Positions 1 through 7,510 of a stretch of 33,987 bases of DNA are shown piece after piece. Source of the DNA: Variovorax sp. KK3 (lineage in GTDB: Bacteria > Pseudomonadota > Gammaproteobacteria > Burkholderiales > Burkholderiaceae_C). The notes beneath the pieces were generated by a model. That model was given only the letters and a program-made list of their open reading frames with translations. It did not search any database and was not told the DNA's origin. The position numbers were made by a program, and so were the translations under genes. Position 1 is the stretch's first letter; the number at the start of each line of letters is the position of its first letter. The stretch is from assembly GCF_001984055.1 (NCBI RefSeq), contig NZ_LYVO01000079.1, forward strand, positions 1-33,987, in the 5' to 3' direction.

Positions 1-224
1 CCGCGGGCCTGGACACCATGGCGGTCGCGCCGCTGCCCGCCGGCAGCGCCCTCGCCTCTCTGCCCAACGTGGTGCTCACGCCGCACGTGGGCGGCTCCAC
101 GCCCGCCGCGCTCGACGCCATGGCAACCGGGGCCGCGCGCAACGTGCTCGGCTGGCTGCAGGGCCGGCCGGTCGATCCTTCGGCCTGCATCAATCCCCAG
201 GTGCTCGCGCATCGCACCCACTGA
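1..224 (+). CDS. D-2-hydroxyacid dehydrogenase, C-terminal end (partial)
   Basis: The frame is open from base 3 and gives 73 residues before a TGA; the start lies left of the window. The visible part has the C-terminal signature of NAD-dependent D-2-hydroxyacid dehydrogenases (phosphoglycerate dehydrogenase family): AGLD at the start and LPNVVLTPHVGGST at residues 20-33, whose His28 matches the family's catalytic acid/base His. A short helical tail follows, with no ACT domain, so it is a simple hydroxyacid/hydroxypyruvate-type reductase rather than a long SerA. In the family, 2-oxo and D-2-hydroxy acids are interconverted in the cytoplasm. It sits 12 bases before an RraA-like gene and upstream of an FMN 2-hydroxyacid oxidase, suggesting one operon for 2-oxo/2-hydroxy acid metabolism. 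The substrate cannot be read from this fragment. Confidence 0.85.
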   Translation, partial: AGLDTMAVAPLPAGSALASLPNVVLTPHVGGSTPAALDAMATGAARNVLGWLQGRPVDPSACINPQVLAHRTH

Positions 225-236
225 AGAAAGCAACCC

Positions 237-941
237 ATGACCGACAAGCATATCCACGCTTCCGACTGGCCCGCGGGCTACCGCATCCATCCGCGCCAGC
301 CGGGCCCGGCGCGCGACGTCGTCGCCGCCTTCGCCGACATTCCCGTGGCTGCAATCGGCGACTCGATGAGCCGCCACGTCGGCACGCTCGGGCTGAACCC
401 CTATCACGCGCGGCTCGACACCGTGCTGTGCGGCCCCGCGGTCACCGTGCGCGTGCGCCCCGGTGACAACCTGATGATCCACAAGGCGCTGATGATGGTC
501 GAGCCCGGCGACGTGCTCGTCATCGACGGCGGCGGCGATGTCACGCAGGCGCTGGTCGGCGGCCTGATGCGCACCACCTGCATCGCCAAGCGGCTGGCGG
601 GCCTGGTCATCGACGGCGCGATCCGCGACCGCTGCGAATGGGCCGAGGACGGCATGCCCATCTTCGCGCGTGGCCACACGCACCGCGGCCCCACCAAGGA
701 TGGCCCCGGCGAGATCAACGTGCCGATCGCCTGCGCCGGCATGGCCGTGATGCCGGGCGACCTGATCGTGGGCGATGCCGATGGCGTGATCGCCGTGCCG
801 GCGAGCGATGCAGCGCACATCCTCGAACGCGCCCGCGCCCATCTGCAGAAGGAGGCGAAGATCCGCGCCGCCAACGCGGCCGGCAGCGCCGACCCGGAGC
901 GCTTCGACGCCGTGCTGCGGGCCAAGGGCCTGCCGGTCTGA
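237..941 (+). CDS. RraA-like / HMG-aldolase-fold protein, metal Asp missing
   Basis: This 234-residue protein belongs to the RraA/4-hydroxy-4-methyl-2-oxoglutarate (HMG) aldolase superfamily. Characterised members are Mg-dependent class II pyruvate aldolases or, like E. coli RraA, RNase E inhibitors. Evidence includes the opening GDSMSRH, the GDVLVIDGGGD strand and loop near residue 100, and the VIDGAIRD motif. The Arg-Asp pair that binds pyruvate and metal in aldolases is kept. The Asp expected 21 residues before the Arg is Gly (VGGLM instead of WGD-I/V-L/M), so the D-X20-R-D motif is broken. A 15-residue insert rich in Gly, Pro and His (ARGHTHRGPTKDG) sits after the motif, where the active-site rim lies in the family. 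The start is ATG 12 bases after the dehydrogenase stop, with only a weak GAAG-type Shine-Dalgarno. Aldolase, decarboxylase or non-enzymatic roles are all possible. Confidence 0.85.
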   Translation: MTDKHIHASDWPAGYRIHPRQPGPARDVVAAFADIPVAAIGDSMSRHVGTLGLNPYHARLDTVLCGPAVTVRVRPGDNLMIHKALMMVEPGDVLVIDGGGDVTQALVGGLMRTTCIAKRLAGLVIDGAIRDRCEWAEDGMPIFARGHTHRGPTKDGPGEINVPIACAGMAVMPGDLIVGDADGVIAVPASDAAHILERARAHLQKEAKIRAANAAGSADPERFDAVLRAKGLPV

Positions 942-953
942 GGGGGCGGCGCC

Positions 954-2192
954 ATGCACGATTCATTTCGGCTCGAGGACTTCGCGGCGGCCAGTTCCAC
1001 CGCGCCCCGGCAGGCCGGCGCGAAGAAGTTGCCGCGGCGCCTGCGCGGTGTGTTGTCGCTGGACGACTTCGAAGACGCGGCCAAGCGCTTCCTGCCGCAT
1101 CCGATCTTCGCCTACGTGTCGGGTGGCTGCGAGACCAACCGCTCGCTGCGCGCCAACCGCGAGGCTTTCGAACGCCACGCATGGGTCACGCGCGTGCTGC
1201 GCGACACCTCGAAGCGCAGCCTCGGGACCACGCTGCTGGGCCGCGACTATGCCGCGCCCTTCGGCATCGCGCCCATGGGCATCAGCGCGCTGTCGGCCTA
1301 CCAGGGCGACCTGGTGCAGGCCCGCGCGGCCCGGGCCGCCAACGTGCCGATGATCCTCAGCGGCACCTCGCTGATCCCGATGGAGAAGGTCGCGCATGCG
1401 AACCCCGATGCCTGGTTCCAGGCCTACGTGCCGGGCGAGACGGAGCGCATCCACAAGCTGCTCGACCGCGTGGAGCAGGCCGGCTTCGGCACGCTGGTGG
1501 TGACGGTCGACACGCCCGTGTCGGGCAACCGCGAGAACAACATCCGCACCGGCTTCTCGACACCGCTGCGGCCCAGCGCGGCACTGGCTTGGCAAGGCCT
1601 CACGCACCCGGGCTGGCTCTTCGGGACCGCATTGAAGACGCTGCTGCGGCACGGCATGCCGCATTTCGAGAACTCGCAGGCCACGCGCGGCGCGCCGATC
1701 CTGTCGGCCTCGGTGCTGCGCGACTTCGGCGCGCGCGACCACCTGAGCTGGGAGCACCTGGCGCTGATCCGCCGACGCTGGCAAGGCCGGCTGGTGGTGA
1801 AGGGCGTGCTGCACGCGGCGGACGCGGTGATGGCGCGCGACCACGGCGCCGACGGCGTGATCCTCTCCAACCATGGCGGGCGACAGCTCGACGGATCCGT
1901 GTCGCCGCTGGCTGCACTGCCTGCCGCGTCGAACGCGCTGGGACCGGACTACCCGCTCATGATCGACAGCGGCTTCCGGCGCGGCAACGACGTGCTGCTG
2001 GCGCTGGCCCTGGGCGCGAAATTCGTGTTCGTCGGCCGCCCCTTCAACTACGCGGCCAGCATCGCCGGGGAGGAAGGCGTGCGGCACGCCATCGGCATCC
2101 TCGCGTCGGAGGCGCTGCGCAACATGGCGTTGATCGGGGTGAAGCGCATCGGTGAACTCGACGCCTCGCGGCTGATGCGGGCCGACACATAG
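954..2192 (+). CDS. FMN-dependent alpha-hydroxy-acid oxidase/dehydrogenase
   Basis: This is a 412-residue member of the glycolate oxidase / L-lactate dehydrogenase / mandelate dehydrogenase family, which oxidises L-2-hydroxy acids to 2-oxo acids with FMN. The active-site block SNHGGRQLDG is present, giving base His307 and substrate-binding Arg310. FMN-contacting Lys283 in VVKGVLH lies 24 residues before the His, the same spacing as in plant glycolate oxidase. The N-terminal FMN part includes PFGIAPMGISAL, and the phosphate-binding IDSGFRRGNDV and FVGRPF segments follow. There is no signal peptide and no obvious membrane-anchoring insertion, so it is probably cytoplasmic. The ATG follows an AGGGGG-type ribosome site and lies 12 bases after the RraA-like gene, so the two are likely co-transcribed. 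With the upstream D-hydroxyacid dehydrogenase it could invert or oxidise a 2-hydroxy acid. Electron acceptor and substrate are unknown. Confidence 0.92.
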   Translation: MHDSFRLEDFAAASSTAPRQAGAKKLPRRLRGVLSLDDFEDAAKRFLPHPIFAYVSGGCETNRSLRANREAFERHAWVTRVLRDTSKRSLGTTLLGRDYAAPFGIAPMGISALSAYQGDLVQARAARAANVPMILSGTSLIPMEKVAHANPDAWFQAYVPGETERIHKLLDRVEQAGFGTLVVTVDTPVSGNRENNIRTGFSTPLRPSAALAWQGLTHPGWLFGTALKTLLRHGMPHFENSQATRGAPILSASVLRDFGARDHLSWEHLALIRRRWQGRLVVKGVLHAADAVMARDHGADGVILSNHGGRQLDGSVSPLAALPAASNALGPDYPLMIDSGFRRGNDVLLALALGAKFVFVGRPFNYAASIAGEEGVRHAIGILASEALRNMALIGVKRIGELDASRLMRADT

Positions 2193-2261
2193 CGGCCGAC
2201 GACTTGACGCGATCAGCGCGAGCTTCGACATTCGGTGGATCGAGAACCACACCAACACCGA

Positions 2262-2948
2262 ATGAACGCGCTGGCCCTGCACTACCACCCCCTCTCGTCT
2301 TACTGCCAGAAGGTCCTGATCGCCCTCGACGAACTGGGCATCGACGTGGACAGGCGAATGCTGAACCTCGGTGATGCGGCCGAGCGCAGCGCGTTCCTCG
2401 CACTGTGGCCCACCGGAAAAATGCCGCTGCTGATCGACGGAGCGCGGGCGGTGCCCGAGACCACCATCATCATCGAGCACTTGCAGCGCCACCATGCTGC
2501 CGCAGGCCGGGCGCTCATCCCGTCGGACCTGGACCAGGCGCTCGACGTCCGCCTGTGGGACCGCCTCTTCGACCAGTACGTGATGACGCCGATGCAGGCC
2601 TTCACCGCAGACCTCCTGCGCGCCGAGCCCGACCGCGATCCGCTGATCGTCGCCAAGGCCCGCAAGGATCTCGTCGCCGCCTATGCATGGCTCGACAAGC
2701 GGCTCGACGGCCGGACATGGGTCGCCGGCGACGCGTTCACGATGGCGGATTGCGCTGCCGCGCCGGCCTTGTTCTACGCGGTGACCTACGTACCCTTCGC
2801 GAACGAGCACCGCCACCTCGCCGCCTACTTCGCCCGGCTCATGGACCGGCCTTCGGTCGCCCGCGCCATCGACCACGCCAAGCCCTGGTTCAAGTTCTTT
2901 CCGAATCGCCAGGCCCTGGATCGCCGCTTCTACGATCCGGCGACCTGA
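2262..2948 (+). CDS. Glutathione S-transferase family protein
   Basis: This 228-residue GST-fold protein starts MNALALHYHPLSSYCQKV, an opening often seen in proteobacterial GSTs. The N-terminal thioredoxin-like domain has a Ser/Cys cluster at residues 12-15 where the catalytic residue usually lies, cis-Pro in GKMPLL (about 54), and PETT (65-68) in place of the usual glutathione-binding PES. The all-helical C-terminal half contains the typical WVAGDAFTMADCAA segment. An in-frame ATG 27 bases upstream (2235) is possible, but the chosen start matches the family N-terminus. It lies 69 bases after the hydroxyacid oxidase on the same strand, so it may be the last gene of that operon or have its own promoter; no convincing promoter was found. 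The likely role is glutathione conjugation or isomerisation of a reactive intermediate. The substrate is unknown. Confidence 0.9.
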   Translation: MNALALHYHPLSSYCQKVLIALDELGIDVDRRMLNLGDAAERSAFLALWPTGKMPLLIDGARAVPETTIIIEHLQRHHAAAGRALIPSDLDQALDVRLWDRLFDQYVMTPMQAFTADLLRAEPDRDPLIVAKARKDLVAAYAWLDKRLDGRTWVAGDAFTMADCAAAPALFYAVTYVPFANEHRHLAAYFARLMDRPSVARAIDHAKPWFKFFPNRQALDRRFYDPAT

Positions 2949-2973
2949 TTGACGCATCGCGATCGAGCGCGGC

Positions 2974-3945
2974 TCAATCGATGGTGATGTTGCCCTTCTT
3001 GATGACCTCGCCCCATCGTTGCGTCTCGAAGCGCACCAGCGCGGCATAGTCTGCCGGGGTACCGGGCAGCGGCACGACGCCCTGCACCGCCAGGCTGTCA
3101 GCCGTCGACTTCTGCCGCGCGAGCTTGTTGATCTCCGCAGAGAGCCTGTCGACGATCGGCTTCGGCGTCGCTGCCGGCGCCAGCACGCCTGCCCATGAAT
3201 CGACCACCACTTCGGGCACGCCTGCTTCCGCCATCGTGGGAACGTCCGGCAGGCTGGCCGCGCGCCGATCGCCGGCGATGGCCAATGCCCTGATCTTTCC
3301 GCTCTGGATCTGCGGCAGCACGTTGGGCAAGTTGACGAACATCAGGTCGATCTGTCCGGCCAGCAGGTCGGTGGCCGCCGGCCCCGCACCCTTGAACGGA
3401 ACGTGCTCGAACGCGGTGCCGGTCTTGAGCTGGAACAGTTCGCCGACCATCTGGTTGACGCTGCCGTTGCCCGCCGAGCCCATGAACAGCTTCTTGCCGC
3501 CCGATTTCGACAGCGCGATCAGTTCCTTGACGTTCTTCGCAGGCAGCGCGGTCGAAACCACGAGCACGTTGGGCACCGAGGCGAACAGCGCGACCTGGGC
3601 GAATGCCTTGCTCGCGTCGTAAGGAAGGTTCTTGTACAGCAAGGGGTGGAAGGTCTGGTGGCTCGACGATGCGAGCAGCAGCGTGTAGCCGTCGGGCGGT
3701 GCCTTGGCGACCAGGTCCGCGCCGATGGTTCCGCCGGCGCCGGGCTTGTTCTCGACCACCACCGGCTGGCCCACGGATTCCGAGAGGCGCTGCGCCAGCA
3801 CGCGGGCGATGAGGTTCACCGTGCCGCCGGGCGCGAAGGGAACGATGAGCCGGATGGGCCTTTCCGGGTAGGGCGCGGCGGACGCGCTTGTGACGGCGCA
3901 AAAGGCGGACGCGGCAGCGATGAGGGCTTTGACAAGGATGTTCAT
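2974..3945 (-). CDS. Bug family (TctC-like) periplasmic solute-binding protein
   Basis: This 323-residue protein is a tripartite tricarboxylate transporter receptor (Bug family). It has a Sec signal peptide with probable cleavage after Ala23 (TSASA-APYPERP), then the family opening RPIRLIVPFAPGG and the strong VVVENKPGAGG(T) block near residue 65. APPDGYTLL and, near residue 190, HVPFKGAGPAATDLLAGQIDLMF follow, all typical of Bug proteins that bind carboxylates through two loops and water molecules. No TctA or TctB membrane subunit is encoded in the window, so it must use a transporter elsewhere or act as a sensor component. The gene lies 105 bases downstream of the argininosuccinate-lyase-like gene on the same strand and is probably in its operon, suggesting it captures that enzyme's substrate (for example an amino-dicarboxylate). 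Confidence 0.93.
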   Translation of the reverse strand: MNILVKALIAAASAFCAVTSASAAPYPERPIRLIVPFAPGGTVNLIARVLAQRLSESVGQPVVVENKPGAGGTIGADLVAKAPPDGYTLLLASSSHQTFHPLLYKNLPYDASKAFAQVALFASVPNVLVVSTALPAKNVKELIALSKSGGKKLFMGSAGNGSVNQMVGELFQLKTGTAFEHVPFKGAGPAATDLLAGQIDLMFVNLPNVLPQIQSGKIRALAIAGDRRAASLPDVPTMAEAGVPEVVVDSWAGVLAPAATPKPIVDRLSAEINKLARQKSTADSLAVQGVVPLPGTPADYAALVRFETQRWGEVIKKGNITID

Positions 3946-3997
3946 GGGAAGGACTCGAAGTGTCGATCAAGCGTCGAGGAACAGACGTTTGCGCGAT

Positions 3998-4013
3998 GCG
4001 CGTTGCGACGCGC
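3998..4013. repeat. Hairpin and flanking 9-bp direct repeats in Bug/lyase spacer
   Basis: A GCGCGT stem, TGCG loop and ACGCGC stem lie in the 105-base gap between the lyase-like gene and the Bug gene. The direct repeat AAGCGTCGA occurs at 3969-3977 and again at 4024-4032, on either side of the hairpin. No T-run follows on either strand, so it is not an intrinsic terminator. It could be an mRNA-stabilising or processing structure inside an operon, or chance in GC-rich DNA. Confidence 0.35.
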
Positions 4014-4050
4014 GTTGATGAAGAAGCGTCGATGAGACGTCGCCAGGACG

Positions 4051-5565
4051 TCAATGGATGGAAGCGCTGCGGTCGGCCATCGCCTCCACCTCGCGCTTCA
4101 TCTGCCGGCGCGCGGCATCGAGCGCTTGCCTTGTCGCCCGCACGCCGGCGAGCGCGTTCTCGAGGTGCTGCTGCTGCGTGCGGACAGCGGCGACCAGTTC
4201 CGCAGGCGCCGGCCCTCCGTTGCGCCTGGCGTTCACGCTCTGCACCGGGTCGAGGTAGTCGCGCAGCTTGTCGGCGGGCCACTCGACGCGCGCGCCCACC
4301 ACCTCCACGGCGGCTCGGTCCAGCATCTCGCTGTCGATCTCGGCCGCAGACCGGCCCGCGTCCAGCGCCATTCGCACCAGGCCGCCCACGACATGGTGTG
4401 CATCGCGGAAGGACATCCCGCCTTCGGCCACCAGGCCATCGGCCAGGTCGGTCGCCACCGAGAAATCGAAGCGCGCGCGCTCCAGCATGCGCGGGCGTTG
4501 CGGCTCCACCGTGCTCAAGACGAGTTCGAACAGCGAGAGGCAGCGCAGCATCTCGTCGGCGCATTCCCAGAAGCTCCGCATGCTTTCGCGGCTGCTGTCG
4601 CCGCCATGGCTGAAGTGCGTGCCCTTCACGGCGATCAGCGAGGTGGTGAGCAGGCCGATCACGTGGCTGCTCTTGCCGCGCAGGTATTCGAGCACGGCCG
4701 GGTTCTTCTTCTGCGGCATGATGCTCGAGGTGCTGGCCACCCGGTCGGGAAACGACACGAGCCCGAACTCGGGCGTGGACCACACGTGGAAGTCCTGCGC
4801 CACGCGCCCCCACGTCAGCGCGACGATGGCCATGGCCGACATGGCCTCCCACGCGAAATCGCGCGAGGCGACGGCGTCCAGCGTGTTCGGCGAGGCCGAG
4901 CCGAATCCCAGCGCACGCGCGGTGACGTCCCGGTCGATGGCAAAGCGCGTTCCGGCCAGCGCGCCGGCACCCAGCGGCATCGCATCGATGTGCGGCAACG
5001 CGCCCTGCAGGCGGTCCATGTCGCGCCCCAGCGCCTCGGCCACCGCGCTCATGTAGAAGCCGAAGGTGATGGGTTGCGCGGGCTGCAGATGGGTGTAGCC
5101 CGGCATGACGACGTCGCCATGGTCGCTGGCGCGCTCGAGCGCGACGCGCCGCGCGCGGCCCACGGCGTCAATCGCATCCAGCACCAGACTGCGCGCGCGC
5201 ATGCGGTCGGTGGTCGCGGCGATGTCGTTGCGGCTGCGCGCCATGTGCAGGCGACCACCGACATCGCGCCCGGCGATCGTCATCAGCTTCGCTTCGTAGT
5301 TGAAGTACGGATCTTCGCGGGCCGGGTCGAGCTCCACCGCCGCGGGGCCCTCCGCCTCCATCTGCAGCAGCCCGCGGGCCAGTTGCCGGGCGACGTCCGG
5401 CGCCACGAGGCCGGTCTTGTGCAGCATCAGCAGGTGCGCCTGGTTCACGTCGGTGAGATGGTCGAACTGCTTCGGAAAATCCCGCGCCAGGCGCGGACCG
5501 TAGATGTGGTCGCAGATCTGCTGCGCCAGCGGCTCCTTGAGCCGACGACTGACTTTCGATTCCAT
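4051..5565 (-). CDS. Argininosuccinate lyase-like enzyme (fumarase/aspartase superfamily)
   Basis: This 504-residue protein carries the three conserved regions of the argininosuccinate lyase/fumarase superfamily: HMARSRNDIAATTDRM (107-122), GYTHLQPAQP (156-165, with the catalytic-region His159), and the signature loop STSSIMPQKKNP (278-289) holding the catalytic Ser. These enzymes cleave C-N (or C-O) bonds and usually release fumarate. It is about 40 residues longer than typical ArgH and sits beside a Bug solute-binding gene and a divergent LysR gene, not among arginine genes. I therefore infer a catabolic lyase for an N-substituted aspartate (as for EDDS lyase) rather than the biosynthetic ArgH. 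The start is the ATG of MESKVSRRLK; the frame stays open far upstream, but that region overlaps the divergent promoter and the LysR gene, so it is antisense. Confidence 0.88.
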   Translation of the reverse strand: MESKVSRRLKEPLAQQICDHIYGPRLARDFPKQFDHLTDVNQAHLLMLHKTGLVAPDVARQLARGLLQMEAEGPAAVELDPAREDPYFNYEAKLMTIAGRDVGGRLHMARSRNDIAATTDRMRARSLVLDAIDAVGRARRVALERASDHGDVVMPGYTHLQPAQPITFGFYMSAVAEALGRDMDRLQGALPHIDAMPLGAGALAGTRFAIDRDVTARALGFGSASPNTLDAVASRDFAWEAMSAMAIVALTWGRVAQDFHVWSTPEFGLVSFPDRVASTSSIMPQKKNPAVLEYLRGKSSHVIGLLTTSLIAVKGTHFSHGGDSSRESMRSFWECADEMLRCLSLFELVLSTVEPQRPRMLERARFDFSVATDLADGLVAEGGMSFRDAHHVVGGLVRMALDAGRSAAEIDSEMLDRAAVEVVGARVEWPADKLRDYLDPVQSVNARRNGGPAPAELVAAVRTQQQHLENALAGVRATRQALDAARRQMKREVEAMADRSASIH

Positions 5566-5616
5566 GATGTCGATCCGTTGATGGGTTGCCGCCAGTATCG
5601 AAAGCGGTGCCCATGC

Positions 5617-5637
5617 GGTCAAATGACAGTTTTGACC
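5617..5637. promoter_or_regulatory. Perfect 21-bp dyad, candidate LysR operator
   Basis: GGTCAAA, seven bases, TTTGACC form an exact inverted repeat in the 114-base gap between the lyase-like gene (start 5565) and the divergent LysR gene (start 5680). A second, weaker symmetry follows at 5643-5659 (CATA-N9-TATG) and contains a T-N11-A LysR-box core, ATA-N9-TAT, at 5644-5658. Two sites at this spacing fit the recognition-site plus activation-site arrangement of LysR regulators. This is seen in sequence; binding is inference. Confidence 0.6.
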
Positions 5638-5679
5638 CAGGCCATACGGATCTGATATGCCCCCGGCTAGGATGCACGC

Positions 5680-6558
5680 ATGAACTTCAAGCAGATCGAA
5701 ACCTTCCGCGCCGTCATGCTCACCGGGTCGATGACCGCGGCCGCGCAGAAGCTTCATACCTCGCAGCCCAACGTCAGCCGCGTCATCGGCAAGCTCGAAA
5801 GCGAGATCGGCTTCGCACTCTTCGATCGCCTCGCCGGACGCGTCCTCGCGACGAAGGGCGCCGAGGCGATGTTCCGCGAAGTGGAGCGCGCGTTCGTGGG
5901 TCTCGACAGCCTGGCCGATTCGGCGACAGCCATCCGCGACGCGGGGGTCGGCACGCTGCGCGTGGCGGCGGCGGCGTCCATTTCGATCAGCGTCGTTCCG
6001 ATGGCGGTGCGACAGTTCAGCGAGCGCTATCCGGCCGTGAGGATCGTCGTGGACACCAGCGAATCGGCCGTGATCGCCAACTGGACGGCCACCCGGCATT
6101 GCGACATCGGGTTCGTGTCGAACGTCTCCGACAAGCCGGGCGTGGTGGCATCGGTGCTGCACAAGGAAGACGCCGTGTGCGTCGTGCCCGAGGGCCACCG
6201 GCTGGCGCGCAAGAGACGCGTGGGGCCGCGCGATCTCGACGGCGAGCGCTTCATCTCGCTGCCCAGCGGCGGCTTCTCGCGTCGCGCGATCGACGACGCC
6301 TTTGCAGACGACGGCCGCATCCTCGCGCTGGAGACGCCTTTCGCCGCCACCATCTGCAGGATGGTCGGCGAGGGCCTGGGCGTCAGCCTGGTCAATCCGA
6401 TCGTCACCCGTACGCTGAAGCTGCCGGGGGTCGTGACGGTACCGTTCAAGCCGGGCATTCCGTTCACGAGCTATCTGCTTCGGTCGCAGCTCGCCGCGCG
6501 CGACACGCACGCGAACTTCTTCGTGTCGTGCATGCGGGACGCGTTCGCAGCACTTTGA
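5680..6558 (+). CDS. LysR family transcriptional regulator (divergent from lyase/Bug)
   Basis: This 292-residue LysR-type regulator has an N-terminal winged helix-turn-helix at about residues 3-60, with the usual GSMTAAAQKLHTSQPNVSR helices and LFDRLAGRV wing. The C-terminal periplasmic-binding-protein-like effector domain runs from about residue 90, with VGEGLGVSLVNP near residue 230. AGGA seven bases before the ATG supports the start. The gene is transcribed away from the lyase-like and Bug genes, the classic layout in which a LysR protein autoregulates and activates its neighbour in response to a pathway metabolite. The shared spacer holds a perfect dyad and a T-N11-A site. The inducer is unknown but is probably the lyase substrate or product. 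Confidence 0.93.
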   Translation: MNFKQIETFRAVMLTGSMTAAAQKLHTSQPNVSRVIGKLESEIGFALFDRLAGRVLATKGAEAMFREVERAFVGLDSLADSATAIRDAGVGTLRVAAAASISISVVPMAVRQFSERYPAVRIVVDTSESAVIANWTATRHCDIGFVSNVSDKPGVVASVLHKEDAVCVVPEGHRLARKRRVGPRDLDGERFISLPSGGFSRRAIDDAFADDGRILALETPFAATICRMVGEGLGVSLVNPIVTRTLKLPGVVTVPFKPGIPFTSYLLRSQLAARDTHANFFVSCMRDAFAAL

Positions 6559-6606
6559 GCGAGACGGCCACCGCGGCCCGGGGGCACGAAGTCCCGCCTT
6601 CGCCGG

Positions 6607-7332
6607 CTACTTCGCCTTCACCGCGCCTGTATCGCACAGGTAGCTGATCACCATGTCCGCCACATGCCCGGGCCGGCGCTCCACGCGCTCGGGCGCGCCC
6701 AGTTCGACGTCGAGCACGTAAGAAAGCGTGTAGCGGTTGGTGACGAAGTACGAGCCCAGCCCCGAGATCGACACGTAGAGGTCGACCCAGTCCGCGTCCT
6801 GCCGGAAAACGCCCTTTTCCTTGCCCTTCTCCAGCACCTCGGCGAGCAGGTTTCGCAGCGGATTGAACATGGCCGAGATGCTTTTCGACTTGCGGATGTG
6901 GACGGCCTTGTGCAGGTTCTCGGTCGACAGCAGCAGCAGAAAGTCGGGCTGGTCGATGAAGTGCTGCGTGGTCTTGAGCACCAGCTCGCGCATGTCGTGC
7001 ACCGGGTCGTCGCCCGTGAGCTTCAGCTCGTTCTGGCGTTCGCGCATCGCGCCGTAGGCCCGCTCCATCACCTCGACGAACAGCGCTTCCTTGCTCGCGA
7101 AGTAGTGGTACACGAGGTTCTTGCTGATCTTGCAGCGCGCCACGATCGAATCGATGCGGGCGCCGTCGTAGCCACGCGTGGCGAACTCCTTGCTCGCGAT
7201 GCGCAGGATGCGGTCGCGCGTGGCCTGCGCATTGCGCGGCCGGCGCTTGGCCGCTGCGGGGGGAGTCTCAGTCATCGGTTCACCAGTGCTCGCGGGGCGC
7301 TTCGCCCGCGCGGCGGAGTTTACAAGCGTCAT
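6607..7332 (-). CDS. TetR family regulator, candidate repressor of hyu/ABC operon
   Basis: This 241-residue TetR/AcrR-type regulator has its DNA-binding domain at about residues 37-83, with DRILRIASKEFATRGYDG and then the HTH ending KNLVYHYFASKEALF. The C-terminal ligand domain ends SGLGSYFVTNRYTLSYVL, resembling the RutR (YcdC) type, which in E. coli senses uracil and controls pyrimidine use; that resemblance is only a hint. The chosen ATG is preceded by AAGGAG with eight bases spacing. An ATG at 7275 lacks a good ribosome site, and the frame extends further to 7413 without support. It is divergent from hydantoinase subunit A with a 178-base spacer containing a strong promoter and a near-palindrome, so repression of that operon is likely. 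It converges with the preceding LysR gene. Confidence 0.92.
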   Translation of the reverse strand: MTLVNSAARAKRPASTGEPMTETPPAAAKRRPRNAQATRDRILRIASKEFATRGYDGARIDSIVARCKISKNLVYHYFASKEALFVEVMERAYGAMRERQNELKLTGDDPVHDMRELVLKTTQHFIDQPDFLLLLSTENLHKAVHIRKSKSISAMFNPLRNLLAEVLEKGKEKGVFRQDADWVDLYVSISGLGSYFVTNRYTLSYVLDVELGAPERVERRPGHVADMVISYLCDTGAVKAK

Positions 7333-7394
7333 TCGGGTCTCCTTGGGTCCAGGCATGCCGGCCGGCCGCGATGGCACTCGGGAAAAACGCGGCG

Positions 7395-7423
7395 TTGACA
7401 AGCGCCGCATCACTTCCTATATT
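7395..7423 (+). promoter_or_regulatory. Near-consensus sigma-70 promoter of the hyuAB-ABC operon
   Basis: TTGACA (7395-7400) and TATATT (7418-7423) are separated by exactly 17 bases, a near-perfect housekeeping promoter pointing at hyuA. The -35 box lies in the loop of an inverted repeat with GCGGCG/CGCCGC arms (7389-7408). Transcription would begin at about 7430, leaving a leader of about 80 bases. So strong a promoter is expected to be held down by a repressor, which fits the divergent TetR gene. Confidence 0.75.
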
Positions 7424-7437
7424 TCGCTCCAAGTTGT

Positions 7438-7451
7438 ACTAGCCGGTTAGT
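7438..7451. promoter_or_regulatory. Candidate TetR operator just downstream of the promoter
   Basis: ACTAGCCGGTTAGT is palindromic at 12 of 14 positions. It starts about 15 bases after the -10 box, close to the predicted start of transcription. A dimer bound here would block transcription of the hydantoinase operon. The partial repeat TTAGTTAG follows directly. The symmetry is visible; assignment to the TetR protein encoded at 6607-7332 is inference. Confidence 0.55.
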
Positions 7452-7510
7452 TAGTAATCGAGTCGGTGCATTATCAACCAGCCGCAAGGCTCATGCGAAA
7501 CGGAGTGGTG

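Noticed and set aside
2204..2232. TTGACG with a 17-base spacer as a promoter of the GST gene
   Set aside because: The matching -10 position reads GACATT, a poor match; not strong enough to list.
963..3047. Very long minus-strand open frame (nearly 700 codons) opposite the hydroxyacid oxidase and GST genes
   Set aside because: It is antisense to two well-supported genes, its composition is His/Arg/Val-rich as expected of reverse-strand readings of GC-rich coding DNA, and it shows no recognisable motif.
3946..4050. Hairpin at 3998-4013 as a terminator for the lyase-like gene
   Set aside because: No U-run follows on the minus strand; listed only as a repeat.
5566..6510. N-terminal extension of the lyase-like frame by over 300 codons
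   Set aside because: The extension is antisense to the divergent LysR gene and crosses its promoter; family homology begins at MESKVSRRLK.
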